Below, piece after piece: positions 45,812 to 53,901 of a stretch of 64,000 bases of DNA. The position numbers and the translations under genes were made by a program. The number at the start of each line of letters is the position of its first letter. The stretch's first letter is position 1. The notes under the pieces were generated by a model. The model ran no database searches. It had not been told where the DNA came from and saw only the letters and a list, made by a program, of their open reading frames with translations. This DNA is from Pseudomonas sp. StFLB209 (GTDB lineage Bacteria; Pseudomonadota; Gammaproteobacteria; Pseudomonadales; Pseudomonadaceae): positions 5,597,001 through 5,661,000 of the forward strand of contig NZ_AP014637.1 in the NCBI RefSeq assembly GCF_000829415.1, in the 5' to 3' direction.

Positions 45812-46066
45812 CTACTGCGCATCGATCTGGCTATCGGTATCGGCACCGCCATTTCTGCGCTGGGTCTGGGCGTCCTGATCCGAGCCTGGATTGCCGGGCG
45901 GCGGGCTCCAGTCGACGGGCCTTTTTTCAGCGCCATGTTCATCAACGCCCTGATGCGGCTCGGAAGCGGTCTGCTCCAGGCCAGAACCATGCCCTTCCCC
46001 GGTATCAGCGACCCTTTCCGCAGGGTCCGGATATGCACTTTGCGGTCCGTTGTGTTCGATGGTCAT
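45812..46066 (-). CDS. Small polar protein of unknown function
   Basis: This 84-residue hydrophilic protein is called mainly because of a strong ribosome site (AGGAGAG, 7 nt upstream of the ATG). It is rich in Gly, Asp, Gln and Pro and appears unstructured, with no membrane segment. It is followed immediately by another small acidic protein gene. Such pairs of disordered proteins are often stress-related in Pseudomonas, but no function can be assigned. Confidence 0.55.
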   Translation of the reverse strand: MTIEHNGPQSAYPDPAERVADTGEGHGSGLEQTASEPHQGVDEHGAEKRPVDWSPPPGNPGSDQDAQTQRRNGGADTDSQIDAQ

Positions 46067-46228
46067 GATGGCTCTCCTGTCTGGGCACAGAACGTCTGCG
46101 CATACAGGTCAGAGAAAGTCGCCGGTAATGAAGTGCAGCGCAGCCGACGAGCGGCAGACGGCCACTTGCGCCGCAGGGCGTTTCCTGCGAAAAAGCCCGC
46201 CCTTTCTTTGTTCATAACGAGCACCCGC

Positions 46229-46567
46229 ATGAGCGATACCCTGCAAATCACCGACCTGCATGAAGGCGACGGCAAGGCCGTGGTCAAGGGCGCCCTGATC
46301 ACCACGCACTACACCGGCTGGCTGGCCGACGGCACGGTGTTCGACTCATCCGCCGAACGCGGCAAGCCGTTTCAGTGTGTGATCGGCACCGGTCGGGTCA
46401 TCAAGGGCTGGGATCAAGGCCTGATGGGCATGCGCGTCGGCGGCAAGCGCAAACTGCGGGTGCCGGCGGCGCTGGGTTATGGCGACCGCAAGGTCGGCAG
46501 TATCCCGCCAGGCTCGGATCTGACCTTTGAGATCGAACTGCTGGAAGTGCTGACCCGCGACGACTGA
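46229..46567 (+). CDS. FKBP-type peptidyl-prolyl isomerase
   Basis: The 112-residue protein is a single FKBP domain with the hallmark residues in THYTGWLADGTVFDSS, FQCVIGTGRVIKGWDQGLMGMRVGGKRKL and LGYGDRKVGSIPPGSDLTFEIELLEV. It catalyses cis-trans isomerisation of prolyl bonds. No signal peptide is present from the ATG at 46229, so it should act in the cytoplasm. The longer open frame from 45800 overlaps the small minus-strand genes and is not used. Confidence 0.93.
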   Translation: MSDTLQITDLHEGDGKAVVKGALITTHYTGWLADGTVFDSSAERGKPFQCVIGTGRVIKGWDQGLMGMRVGGKRKLRVPAALGYGDRKVGSIPPGSDLTFEIELLEVLTRDD

Positions 46568-46572
46568 GGGGT

Positions 46573-47061
46573 TCAGTAAATCCGGTAAGCCTTGATCGAC
46601 ACCGCATTGCGCGCCGGTCGCAGGCTGGTCAGGGTGCCGATGAACAGTGACTGGTTAAGCCACTCGTAACGGCCTTTGGGCGCATCGACGGTGATGCGCG
46701 AAAACGCATAGCGCTCGGCGCCTTCGCCGCGCACCAGCACCTGATTGCGCACGCTGAGGATCACCCCGTCGTCGGTCTGCATCTCGTAGATCGCGTCCAG
46801 CTCGCGCACGCCGTCGCTGCGGATCAACTGCCGGTCAGCGCCGCCCGCCAGCACCTTGCCGGCCAGGCCTTTACCGTGAAACTCACCGCCAGCAATCGGC
46901 ACCATGCGCCGCTCGCCCAGCGGTCCCTGTCCGAGACTGACCGCAGGTTCGATATCGACGATGGCCTCATAAACCAGCTCGCTGCGCGGTGGCGCGCTTT
47001 CAGCGGCATGGGCCTGGTGGGCGGCAAACAAGGCAAGCGACAGAACGATGGCATGACGCAT
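46573..47061 (-). CDS. DUF3237 (UPF0311) family exported protein
   Basis: The 162-residue product has a Sec signal (MRHAIVLSLALFAAHQAHAAE) and DUF3237 motifs: GERRMVPIAGGEFHGKGLAGKVLAGGADRQ and LDAIYEMQTDDGVILSVRNQV. Unlike most family members it is exported. It is divergent from a tannase-type esterase with a perfect dyad in the shared promoter, so the two probably respond to the same signal, perhaps plant aromatic esters. Confidence 0.85.
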   Translation of the reverse strand: MRHAIVLSLALFAAHQAHAAESAPPRSELVYEAIVDIEPAVSLGQGPLGERRMVPIAGGEFHGKGLAGKVLAGGADRQLIRSDGVRELDAIYEMQTDDGVILSVRNQVLVRGEGAERYAFSRITVDAPKGRYEWLNQSLFIGTLTSLRPARNAVSIKAYRIY

Positions 47062-47113
47062 GGAGAAACTCCGTTTTTTTGTTGTAGGTAAGGAAAAGCT
47101 TGACCGGGCATTT

Positions 47114-47130
47114 AGTTAATACTATTAACT
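47114..47130. promoter_or_regulatory. Perfect dyad in the DUF3237/tannase divergent promoter
   Basis: AGTTAAT (47114-47120), act, ATTAACT (47124-47130) form a 7-bp perfect inverted repeat between the two divergent genes. The size is typical of MarR- or TetR-type operators. No regulator gene of those families lies next to it. Confidence 0.6.
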
Positions 47131-47178
47131 TTATAGCTCGTCTTTCCCAACTACCACAACAAGCAAAGGGAATTCTTA

Positions 47179-48840
47179 ATGTCATTGGTTACTCGCCTTA
47201 CCTTCTGCAGCCTGCCGCTTTTCGCTTTTCCGGTTGTCGCTCAGGCGGCCAGCGACGCCTGCGCCGGGCTCGCCAGTAACGATCCGCAGGTGCAACTGCT
47301 CAAGACCCTCAATGTGCCCGCCGGTGAAATCCCCAAAGCCAACCCCGGCCGCGCCGCACTGACCGGCCAGGCCCTGTCCAAAGCCGCGATGCCGGCCCAT
47401 TGCCTGGTTGAGGGGCTGATCAACCCGCGTCAGGGCAGCGACGGCCAGGCGTACGGCATTCGCTTCGAGCTGCGCATGCCGCAGGACTGGAACGGCCGCT
47501 TTCTGTTCCAGGGCGGTGGCGGCATGGACGGGGTGGTGAACCAGGCGCTGGGCGCCATTCCGTTTCGCGGCGCCAGCGCCCTGCCCGCGCTCAACCGTGG
47601 CTATGCGGTGGTGGCCACCGATTCCGGGCATGCGGGCAAAGACAGCAGTGATGCGCGTTTCGGCCTCGACCAGCAGGCGCGGCTGGACTACGCCTACGCG
47701 GCCATCGGCCAGGTAACCCGCCAGGCCAAACAGCTGCTGGCCGAGCATTACGGGCGTGGCCCCGAGCACAGTGTGTTCATGGGCTGCTCCAATGGCGGGC
47801 GGGCGGCGTTAATGGCCGCGCAACGCTTCCCGACCGAGTTCGACGGCATCATTGCCGGCAACCCCGGCCTGCGCCTGTCGCGCGCCGCCGTGGCACAGGC
47901 CTGGGACACCCGCGCTCTGGAAGCCGCCGCACCGCGCACCGCTGCCGGTGAGCCGATCCTCGCCCAATCCCTGACCCGTGACGACATGAGCCTGGTCAGC
48001 CGCAAGGTGCTGGAACGCTGCGATGCGCTGGACGGTGCCCGCGACGGCAGCATTGATGCCATGAGCCAGTGCCGCTTCGACCCCGCTGACCTGCAATGCA
48101 CCGCTGACGGCCAGGGCCAGTGCCTGTCGGCCGCCAAGGTCCAGGCTTTGCGCACGGTGTTCGACGGCGCCAAAGACAGCCAGGGCCGCAGCTTGTACGC
48201 CAACTGGCCGTGGGATGCCGGGATTGCCAGCGATGGCTGGCGAGCCTGGAAGCTGGGCACCTCGCAAACCGGCCAGCCCAACGCGCGTAACGCCACCCTG
48301 ACGCCCAACTCGCTGGGCTATTACTTCATGACCCCGCCCAACCCCAACCTGACCCTGGCTGAAGTGGACTTCGACCAGGCAGCCGCCGCCGTGGCAGAAA
48401 CCGGCGCCATCAACGACCCGACCGGCACTCAGCTGTCGAGCTTCATCACCAATGGCGGCAAGCTGATCGTGATCCACGGCAACAGTGACCCGGTGTTCTC
48501 GGCCAACGACCTGCGTCATTACTGGCACCGTCTGGCGCGTGACAACGGCGGCCAGCAACCGCTCGGCCAGTGGGCACGGCTGTTCATGGTGCCGGGTATG
48601 GCGCACTGCGGCGATGGCCCGGCGCTGGACAACTTCGATCCGTTACAGGCCTTGCAAGACTGGCAAGACCACAACACACCACCGCAGCAGTTGATAGCCA
48701 CCGGCAACGCCTTCCCCGGCCGCAGCCGGCCGCTGTGCCCCTACCCGCTCGAAGCCCGCTACAGCGGCCAGGGCGATCTGCAGAACGCTGAGTCCTTTAC
48801 CTGCAGCTTGCCGGATACTCAGCAACATGCCGTCCGTTAG
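47179..48840 (+). CDS. Tannase/feruloyl esterase family protein
   Basis: The 553-residue exported esterase has a signal peptide ending near AQAAS (residue 25). The nucleophile elbow is GCSNGG with Ser204, preceded by Cys203. The CS-D-HC arrangement of the family is completed by Asp in IHGNSDPV and His-Cys in GMAHCGDG. Further Cys pairs (for example DACAG, AHCLVE) suggest disulfides. It would hydrolyse galloyl or feruloyl esters of plant phenolics in the periplasm or outside the cell. The divergent DUF3237 gene may belong to the same response. Confidence 0.92.
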   Translation: MSLVTRLTFCSLPLFAFPVVAQAASDACAGLASNDPQVQLLKTLNVPAGEIPKANPGRAALTGQALSKAAMPAHCLVEGLINPRQGSDGQAYGIRFELRMPQDWNGRFLFQGGGGMDGVVNQALGAIPFRGASALPALNRGYAVVATDSGHAGKDSSDARFGLDQQARLDYAYAAIGQVTRQAKQLLAEHYGRGPEHSVFMGCSNGGRAALMAAQRFPTEFDGIIAGNPGLRLSRAAVAQAWDTRALEAAAPRTAAGEPILAQSLTRDDMSLVSRKVLERCDALDGARDGSIDAMSQCRFDPADLQCTADGQGQCLSAAKVQALRTVFDGAKDSQGRSLYANWPWDAGIASDGWRAWKLGTSQTGQPNARNATLTPNSLGYYFMTPPNPNLTLAEVDFDQAAAAVAETGAINDPTGTQLSSFITNGGKLIVIHGNSDPVFSANDLRHYWHRLARDNGGQQPLGQWARLFMVPGMAHCGDGPALDNFDPLQALQDWQDHNTPPQQLIATGNAFPGRSRPLCPYPLEARYSGQGDLQNAESFTCSLPDTQQHAVR

Positions 48841-48864
48841 ACGTGCAGACCAAAAAACTGTCGA

Positions 48865-48882
48865 TATAGCAAAAGGCTTACA
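48865..48882 (+). promoter_or_regulatory. Degenerate GacA upstream activating sequence
   Basis: TATAGC-AAAAGG-CTTACA resembles the GacA box TGTAAG-N6-CTTACA: the right half is perfect and the left half is weak. Its centre is about 66 bases upstream of the start site predicted from the -10 TATATT at 48927-48932, the position typical of rsm sRNA genes. Confidence 0.55.
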
Positions 48883-48938
48883 CAGGATAGCGAACAATTG
48901 CCATTTGCCTGCATGGCCGACACGCCTATATTTGGATC

Positions 48939-49052
48939 CAACCACTGGTGAACAGGAAGCTCACCAGGATCAAGGATGATCGACCGTGAAAGGATACTGC
49001 TGACAGGGAGTTGGAACGGTATGGACAAAGAACCCGCTTCGGCGGGTTTTTT
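48939..49052 (+). ncRNA. Rsm-family regulatory sRNA (RsmX/Y/Z-like)
   Basis: The predicted transcript of about 114 nt begins after TATATT (48927-48932) and ends at a strong rho-independent terminator (AACCCGC-ttcg-GCGGGTT plus T-run, 49031-49052). It holds seven GGA triplets. Two are displayed in hairpin loops: CTGGTGA (48945-48951)/TCACCAG (48961-48967) with acaggaagc in the loop, and GATC/GATC (48968-48981) with aaggat in the loop. This is the design of RsmX/Y/Z, which sequester the translational repressor RsmA/RsmE under Gac control. Which paralogue it is cannot be decided here. Confidence 0.75.
49031..49052 (+). terminator. Rho-independent terminator of the Rsm-type sRNA
   Basis: The stem AACCCGC / GCGGGTT closes a stable ttcg tetraloop and is followed by six T residues. 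Confidence 0.9.
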
Positions 49053-49250
49053 ATGCGTGCGGCAAAAGTCTCTGCTTCCCCCATGACAATGCCTCGCCAA
49101 ATGGACCCGCACGGCGAGCGAATGACAGAGCCAGCATGACCGGACTATCTCCCTCGTTCGTGCCGCAGCAGTCGCCGCAGAGCGGCCTCCCACATCCGTT
49201 GACTGCAATCTCGGGTAACCTCGGCTGATCCACACCAACCGAAAACACGC

Positions 49251-49808
49251 ATGTCTTTGACCCACCAGCAACTGATAGCCATAGCCTCAAACGATCCGGT
49301 GAATGCCGAGCTGATCCGGCGCTTGCCCGAACTGGGTCTGGAGCAATGCGCATTGGTTGCCGGTTGTCTGTTCCAGGCCGTGTGGAATCAGCGCTCAGGG
49401 CTGGCGCCGGGCTGGGGAATCAAGGACTACGACGTGTTCTACTTCGACACAGACCTGTCGTGGGAAGCCGAAGACGCGGTGATTCAGCGAGCCGGAATTC
49501 TGTTCAAGGATCTTGATGCAACCATCGAATTCAAGAACCAGGCCCGGGTTCATCTCTGGTACGGCGAGCATTTCGCCAGGCCTTACCCACAGTTGCAATC
49601 TACCCGCGACGGTATTGATCGTTACCTGATCGCCGGGACCTGCGTAGGGCTTGAACTCGACAGCGGCGAACTCTATGCGCCTTACGGGCTGGACGATATC
49701 GACCAGGGACTGCTGCGCATCAACCCACTGAATACCGAAGCGGAACTGTTTGCCAACAAGGCCAGCAGCTACCAGGCACGCTGGCCCTGGCTGCGCGTCG
49801 TGGACTGA
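49251..49808 (+). CDS. Nucleotidyltransferase family protein (DUF925-like)
   Basis: The 185-residue protein matches the YitI/DUF925 group of predicted nucleotidyltransferases. The pattern VAGCLFQAVWNQRSG followed by IKDYDVFYFDTDLSWEAED supplies the paired Asp residues expected to bind metal. It is cytoplasmic and stands alone after the sRNA. The substrate is unknown. Confidence 0.87.
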   Translation: MSLTHQQLIAIASNDPVNAELIRRLPELGLEQCALVAGCLFQAVWNQRSGLAPGWGIKDYDVFYFDTDLSWEAEDAVIQRAGILFKDLDATIEFKNQARVHLWYGEHFARPYPQLQSTRDGIDRYLIAGTCVGLELDSGELYAPYGLDDIDQGLLRINPLNTEAELFANKASSYQARWPWLRVVD

Positions 49809-49869
49809 GTCTGAGCAACAGACACAGATGACGCATGGCAGATAGCCAACCCAAAGACATACAAATATC

Positions 49870-50004
49870 TGATTATTAAAAAATCAATAGATAACCATTT
49901 TTCATAATTAGCTTAGAGCGAAAAAGACTTTCACAGTCATTTCTTATAGGGATAAGGTCTGATCCATACCCGACCCCTTTCCTGGTGGAGGCCATTGCCA
50001 CGAT
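49870..50004 (+). promoter_or_regulatory. Upstream leader shared with the TonB receptor at 42227
   Basis: CATAATTAGCTTAGAGC (49903-49919) differs at two of 17 positions from the copy at 42022. CCCGACCCC (49969-49977) and GGAGGCCAT (49987-49995) follow at almost identical distances. The AT-rich tract before them (attattaaaaaatcaat) is also shared. It is probably the sulfur-starvation promoter and 5' leader of the binding-protein operon, perhaps CysB-dependent. Confidence 0.6.
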
Positions 50005-50041
50005 TGATCCAGGACCTTGCGGCCCTGGTCAGGAGCCCTCT

Positions 50042-51040
50042 ATGCCAACCCGTTCCCTGCTCGCCTCGCTGATTGGCACCGCCCTGCTTGGCGGCTCTTT
50101 GCTGTTCAGCACTCTGAGCCAGGCCGCCGACCTCGCGCCATTGAAAGTCGCCAACCAGAAATCTTCATACAAGTTGCTGTTGCAGGCGGCCGGTGAACTC
50201 AAGGATGTGCCCTACACCATCGAGTTTTCCGAGTTTCCGGCCGCCGCGCCGCTGGGCGAAGCCCTGAACGCCGGGGCGGTGGATGTCGGCGGGCTGGGCG
50301 ATGCGCCTTACGTGTTTGCGCTCGGAGCCGGGTCGCCGTTGAAGGTGGTCAGCATTACCCACGCCGATGGACGCTTCTCGACTTCGATTCTGGTGCCCAA
50401 GGATTCACCACTGAAAACCGCTGCGGATCTCAAAGGCAAGCGGGTGGTGACCAACCGTGGTTCCATCGGCCACTTTCTGGTGATCAAGGCGCTGCGCGAT
50501 GCCGGGCTGCAAAGCTCGGACGTCACCTTCGTCAACCTGTTGCCCAGCGATGCCCGCAGCGCGCTGGAAAGCGGCAACGCCGATGCCTGGTCGACCTGGG
50601 ATCCCTACACCACCATCGCCATCACCCAGAACGGCGCACGCATTCTGCGCAAGGGTGACGACCTGCTGACCAACCACCTGTACACCGCCGCGACCAGCAA
50701 GGCGATTGCCGAAAAACGCGTGCAGCTCGATGATTTTGTGCAACGTCTGGACCGCGCCTGGGCCTGGGCCAACCAGCATCCCAAGGAGTACGCCCAGGCT
50801 CAGGCGAAGGTCACCGGGCTGCCGCTGGAAGTGCACCTGGCCAGCGCCGAGGCCACGGATTTCCAGAAGGTCGCGATTACCGACCAGGTGGTCGCCAACC
50901 TGCAGCAAACCGCCGACATCTACCGCGAGGAAGGCATTCTCAGCAAGCCGGTGGACGTCTCCAAAGGGTTCGATCCGAGCTTCAATACCGTGCGCGGTTT
51001 GCCCGCAGCGGCGGCGTTAGCCGCAATACCGTCCAGATAA
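50042..51040 (+). CDS. Sulfonate-type ABC substrate-binding protein, free of Met and Cys
   Basis: The 332-residue protein resembles SsuA/TauA. It has a signal peptide ending near SQAAD (about 30) and a mature domain with KVANQKSSYKLLLQAAGELKD, GGLGDAPYVFALGAGSPLKVV and STWDPYTTIAI. It would capture an aliphatic sulfonate or similar compound in the periplasm. Apart from the initiator there is no Met and no Cys in the whole protein. AGGAG precedes the ATG. No permease or ATPase gene is adjacent, so it must borrow them from another locus. A TonB receptor gene follows. Confidence 0.9.
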   Translation: MPTRSLLASLIGTALLGGSLLFSTLSQAADLAPLKVANQKSSYKLLLQAAGELKDVPYTIEFSEFPAAAPLGEALNAGAVDVGGLGDAPYVFALGAGSPLKVVSITHADGRFSTSILVPKDSPLKTAADLKGKRVVTNRGSIGHFLVIKALRDAGLQSSDVTFVNLLPSDARSALESGNADAWSTWDPYTTIAITQNGARILRKGDDLLTNHLYTAATSKAIAEKRVQLDDFVQRLDRAWAWANQHPKEYAQAQAKVTGLPLEVHLASAEATDFQKVAITDQVVANLQQTADIYREEGILSKPVDVSKGFDPSFNTVRGLPAAAALAAIPSR

Positions 51041-51053
51041 GCCCTACGGACCC

Positions 51054-51176
51054 TGTGGGAGCGAGCCTGGTCTGGGCGGCATACCGACGAAGAGGCCAGT
51101 AAGTCGCAGCCTCTACTGCGAATGTGCCGCCGTCTTGGCTGAGCAACCGGAGCGTCGGCCGGCCACTCCCGCAGGT
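51054..51176. repeat. REP/REPIN
   Basis: The element starts tgtgggagcgagcctggtctgggcgg, contains the core cgcagcctctactgcgaatgtgccgcc and ends with cactcccgcagg. The unit taatcgaacggtattgg follows. It lies between the binding protein and TonB receptor genes. Confidence 0.75.
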
Positions 51177-51276
51177 CTAATCGAACGGTATTGGTTTTAG
51201 CAGCCAGGCGGTATTAGCGGCTAACACGGAGCCCCGCCCGGCCGCTCCTACGATGCCCCCCATAAGGACATGTTCC

Positions 51277-53829
51277 ATGAATGCATACACCCGTCTGCAG
51301 TCAGGCCCACGCTCGCCCGCGTTTTGCGGTCTGCTGCTGTGTGGCCTGGCCAGTGCAGTCCAGGCTGCCGACGCCGACACCGTGTTGGGCACGGTGTCGG
51401 TGATTTCCACCGGCACCCGTGGCAACACCCTGACCGTCGCCGAGAGCCCGTCGCCGATCGATATCATCAGCGGCGAGCAGATCCGCAAGACCGGCAAGGC
51501 CAGCCTGCGTGAAGCGCTGGGCAAGATCGTGCCGTCGTTCAGTGCACCGGCCCAGGCCGGTGGCGGGACCTCTTCGTCGGTGCGGCCGGTGTCGATCCGT
51601 GGTCTGTCCGGGGATCATCTGCTGGTGCTGGTCAACGGCAAGCGGCGCCACAACACCGCCGTGTACAACAACTTTGCGCGCATCGCCAGCGGCAGCGTGC
51701 CGGTGGATCTGGACCTGATTCCCACCGCCGCCATCGAGCGCATCGAACTGCTGCGCGACGGCGCGTCGGCGCAGTATGGCTCCGATGCGATTGCCGGGGT
51801 GCTGAACATCATCCTCAAAAGCCAGGCCGAAGGTGGCAGCGCCAGCGTCACCACCGGTCAGCAGCAAGACAAGCCCGGCGACCTGGTACAAACCGCGCTC
51901 AATGGCGGCTTCGCGCTGGGCCAGAACGGTGGGTTCTTCAACACCTCACTGGACATTCGCCTGCAAGGCCCATCCTATGCCGCAGGCGATGCTCAAGGCG
52001 CCTGGTATTACCCGGTACTCAATGGCCAGTCAGTGCCGTTCGGCACCCCAGGTGCCAGCCCCGACCCACGGGAAGGCTCGGTGGACCGACTGCTGGAGAA
52101 AGGCTATGGCCGCTCCAACCGCGACGAGGTCTATAACCTGTCGTACAACGCCGAACTGCCGATTCACGACAACCTCAAGCTGTATTCGTTTTCGACCTAC
52201 AGCGACCGGACGATTGTCGACACCCGCGGCAGCTTTCGGGCGACCAATCTGGGCTCGATCCCGCAGATCGTCCCCGACGGCTTTCATGCCCAGCGGCTGA
52301 TCGACGAGCAGGACTTTCAGGTCGCGTTCGGCGGCAAGGGCGATGTCGGCGGCTGGGGTTACGACCTGAGCACCACCTATGGCAAGGACGACGTACGGCT
52401 CGGTGCGCAGAACACCCTCAACTCGTCCATCGGCCCCACCAGCAAGACTGACTTCTACCTCGGCTCGCTGGAGTTCGAGCAGTGGACCAGTAACCTGGAT
52501 TTCACCCGGCCATTCGACATCGGCCTGCCCAGACCGCTGCAGTTTTCAGCCGGGGTCGAGCACCGTTGGGAAAAGTATGTGCAAGGTGCCGGCGAGCCGG
52601 ACTCCTACCGCGACGGCGGTTATGTGTACCCGGCCGGTCATCCGCGTGCCGGGCAACGCCCTACCGCCGGGCTGCAATCGTTTACCGGCACCTCGGTGGT
52701 GGATGCCGGTTCCCCGGACCGCGACAGCGTGGCCTTCTATCTGGACGCCGGCACCAATCTGACCGAGAAGCTCTACACCAGCGCGGCGTTTCGCTTCGAG
52801 CACTACGACGACAGCTCGGGCAACACCGCCAGCGGCAAGCTGTCGAGCCGCTATGAACTGGCGCCCGGCCTGGCGTTGCGCGGCACCTTCAATACCGGCT
52901 TTCGGGCACCGTCGCTGGCCCAGCAGACCTTCTCGGTGACCCAGAACACCGCGACCCTGCTGCCCGATGGCACCACCCAGTTACTCCTGGCCCGCTACCT
53001 GCCGCCAAGTAGCACCGCTGCCCAGGCGCTGGGGGCGCGGGATCTGGAGCCGGAGAAATCCACCAACTTCAGCGTCGGCCTGTCGTGGGAGCCAACCCGC
53101 AATGCACGGGTGACGCTGGACGCCTACCGCATCGAGATCAAAGACCGCATCGTCAAGAGCGAGATCATCCGCGACACCGGCACCTCGAGCCGGGTGCGCG
53201 ACACCCTGGCCTCGCTGGGCATCAACGATTTGTACTCGGCGCAATACAACATGAACGGCGTCGACACCCGCACCGACGGTATCGATCTGGTCAGCGAGTT
53301 GCACAGTGACTACGGCCGCTTCGGTACGGTGCGCTGGTCGGCGCAATACAGCTACAACCGCACCACCCTCGAAGGCATCAAGCGCAACGGCACCGTCGAC
53401 AGCCTGCTGGGTAGCAATTATGTGATTTTCGGTCATCAGGCGCAGACCGACCTGACCGAGGGCTCGCCGCGCGACAAGCTGGTGTTGGGCGGTCACTGGA
53501 AGGTCGGAGATTTCATCACCGACCTGCAAGTGAGCCGCTACGGCAAGTACACCGAGGCCGGCACCAGCGCCGCCGCCGATCAGCGTTTCGGCGCCAAGTG
53601 GATCACCGATCTGGACGTGACCTACCTGCTGACCGACAACATTTCTCTGTCGCTGGGCGCCAACAACCTGTTCGGCGTACGCCCCGACAAACAGGACCCG
53701 ACCCCGACCGCCACCGGGTTGGGCAGCAGCAACCCCACCGAGATCAACAACCCCGACGCCTACGGCAGCTTCAGCCCGTACGGGCTGAACGGCGCGTTCT
53801 ATTACGCGCGGGTTTCGTATGACTGGTAA
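51277..53829 (+). CDS. TonB-dependent outer-membrane receptor, nearly Met/Cys-free
   Basis: The 850-residue receptor has a signal peptide ending near VQAAD, a plug domain (about 50-180; IERIELLRDGASAQYGSDAIAGVLNII) and a large barrel ending YYARVSYDW. The ATG at 51277 has AAGGA upstream. The mature protein holds a single Met and no Cys in more than 800 residues. That composition and its place between a sulfonate-binding protein and a TauD-type dioxygenase argue for uptake of an organosulfur compound. It probably works in series with the binding protein encoded upstream. Confidence 0.92.
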   Translation: MNAYTRLQSGPRSPAFCGLLLCGLASAVQAADADTVLGTVSVISTGTRGNTLTVAESPSPIDIISGEQIRKTGKASLREALGKIVPSFSAPAQAGGGTSSSVRPVSIRGLSGDHLLVLVNGKRRHNTAVYNNFARIASGSVPVDLDLIPTAAIERIELLRDGASAQYGSDAIAGVLNIILKSQAEGGSASVTTGQQQDKPGDLVQTALNGGFALGQNGGFFNTSLDIRLQGPSYAAGDAQGAWYYPVLNGQSVPFGTPGASPDPREGSVDRLLEKGYGRSNRDEVYNLSYNAELPIHDNLKLYSFSTYSDRTIVDTRGSFRATNLGSIPQIVPDGFHAQRLIDEQDFQVAFGGKGDVGGWGYDLSTTYGKDDVRLGAQNTLNSSIGPTSKTDFYLGSLEFEQWTSNLDFTRPFDIGLPRPLQFSAGVEHRWEKYVQGAGEPDSYRDGGYVYPAGHPRAGQRPTAGLQSFTGTSVVDAGSPDRDSVAFYLDAGTNLTEKLYTSAAFRFEHYDDSSGNTASGKLSSRYELAPGLALRGTFNTGFRAPSLAQQTFSVTQNTATLLPDGTTQLLLARYLPPSSTAAQALGARDLEPEKSTNFSVGLSWEPTRNARVTLDAYRIEIKDRIVKSEIIRDTGTSSRVRDTLASLGINDLYSAQYNMNGVDTRTDGIDLVSELHSDYGRFGTVRWSAQYSYNRTTLEGIKRNGTVDSLLGSNYVIFGHQAQTDLTEGSPRDKLVLGGHWKVGDFITDLQVSRYGKYTEAGTSAAADQRFGAKWITDLDVTYLLTDNISLSLGANNLFGVRPDKQDPTPTATGLGSSNPTEINNPDAYGSFSPYGLNGAFYYARVSYDW

Positions 53830-53840
53830 GCGTCAGTGAT

Positions 53841-53870
53841 TGCTTCGCGGCTAAAGCCGCTCCTGCCACC
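53841..53870. repeat. Single REP hairpin
   Basis: GCGGCTaaAGCCGC forms a short hairpin within tgcttcgcggctaaagccgctcctgccacc. It separates the TonB receptor from the dioxygenase gene. Confidence 0.65.
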
Positions 53871-53901
53871 GCTATTACCGTAACCACAAGAGGACTACAG
53901 C

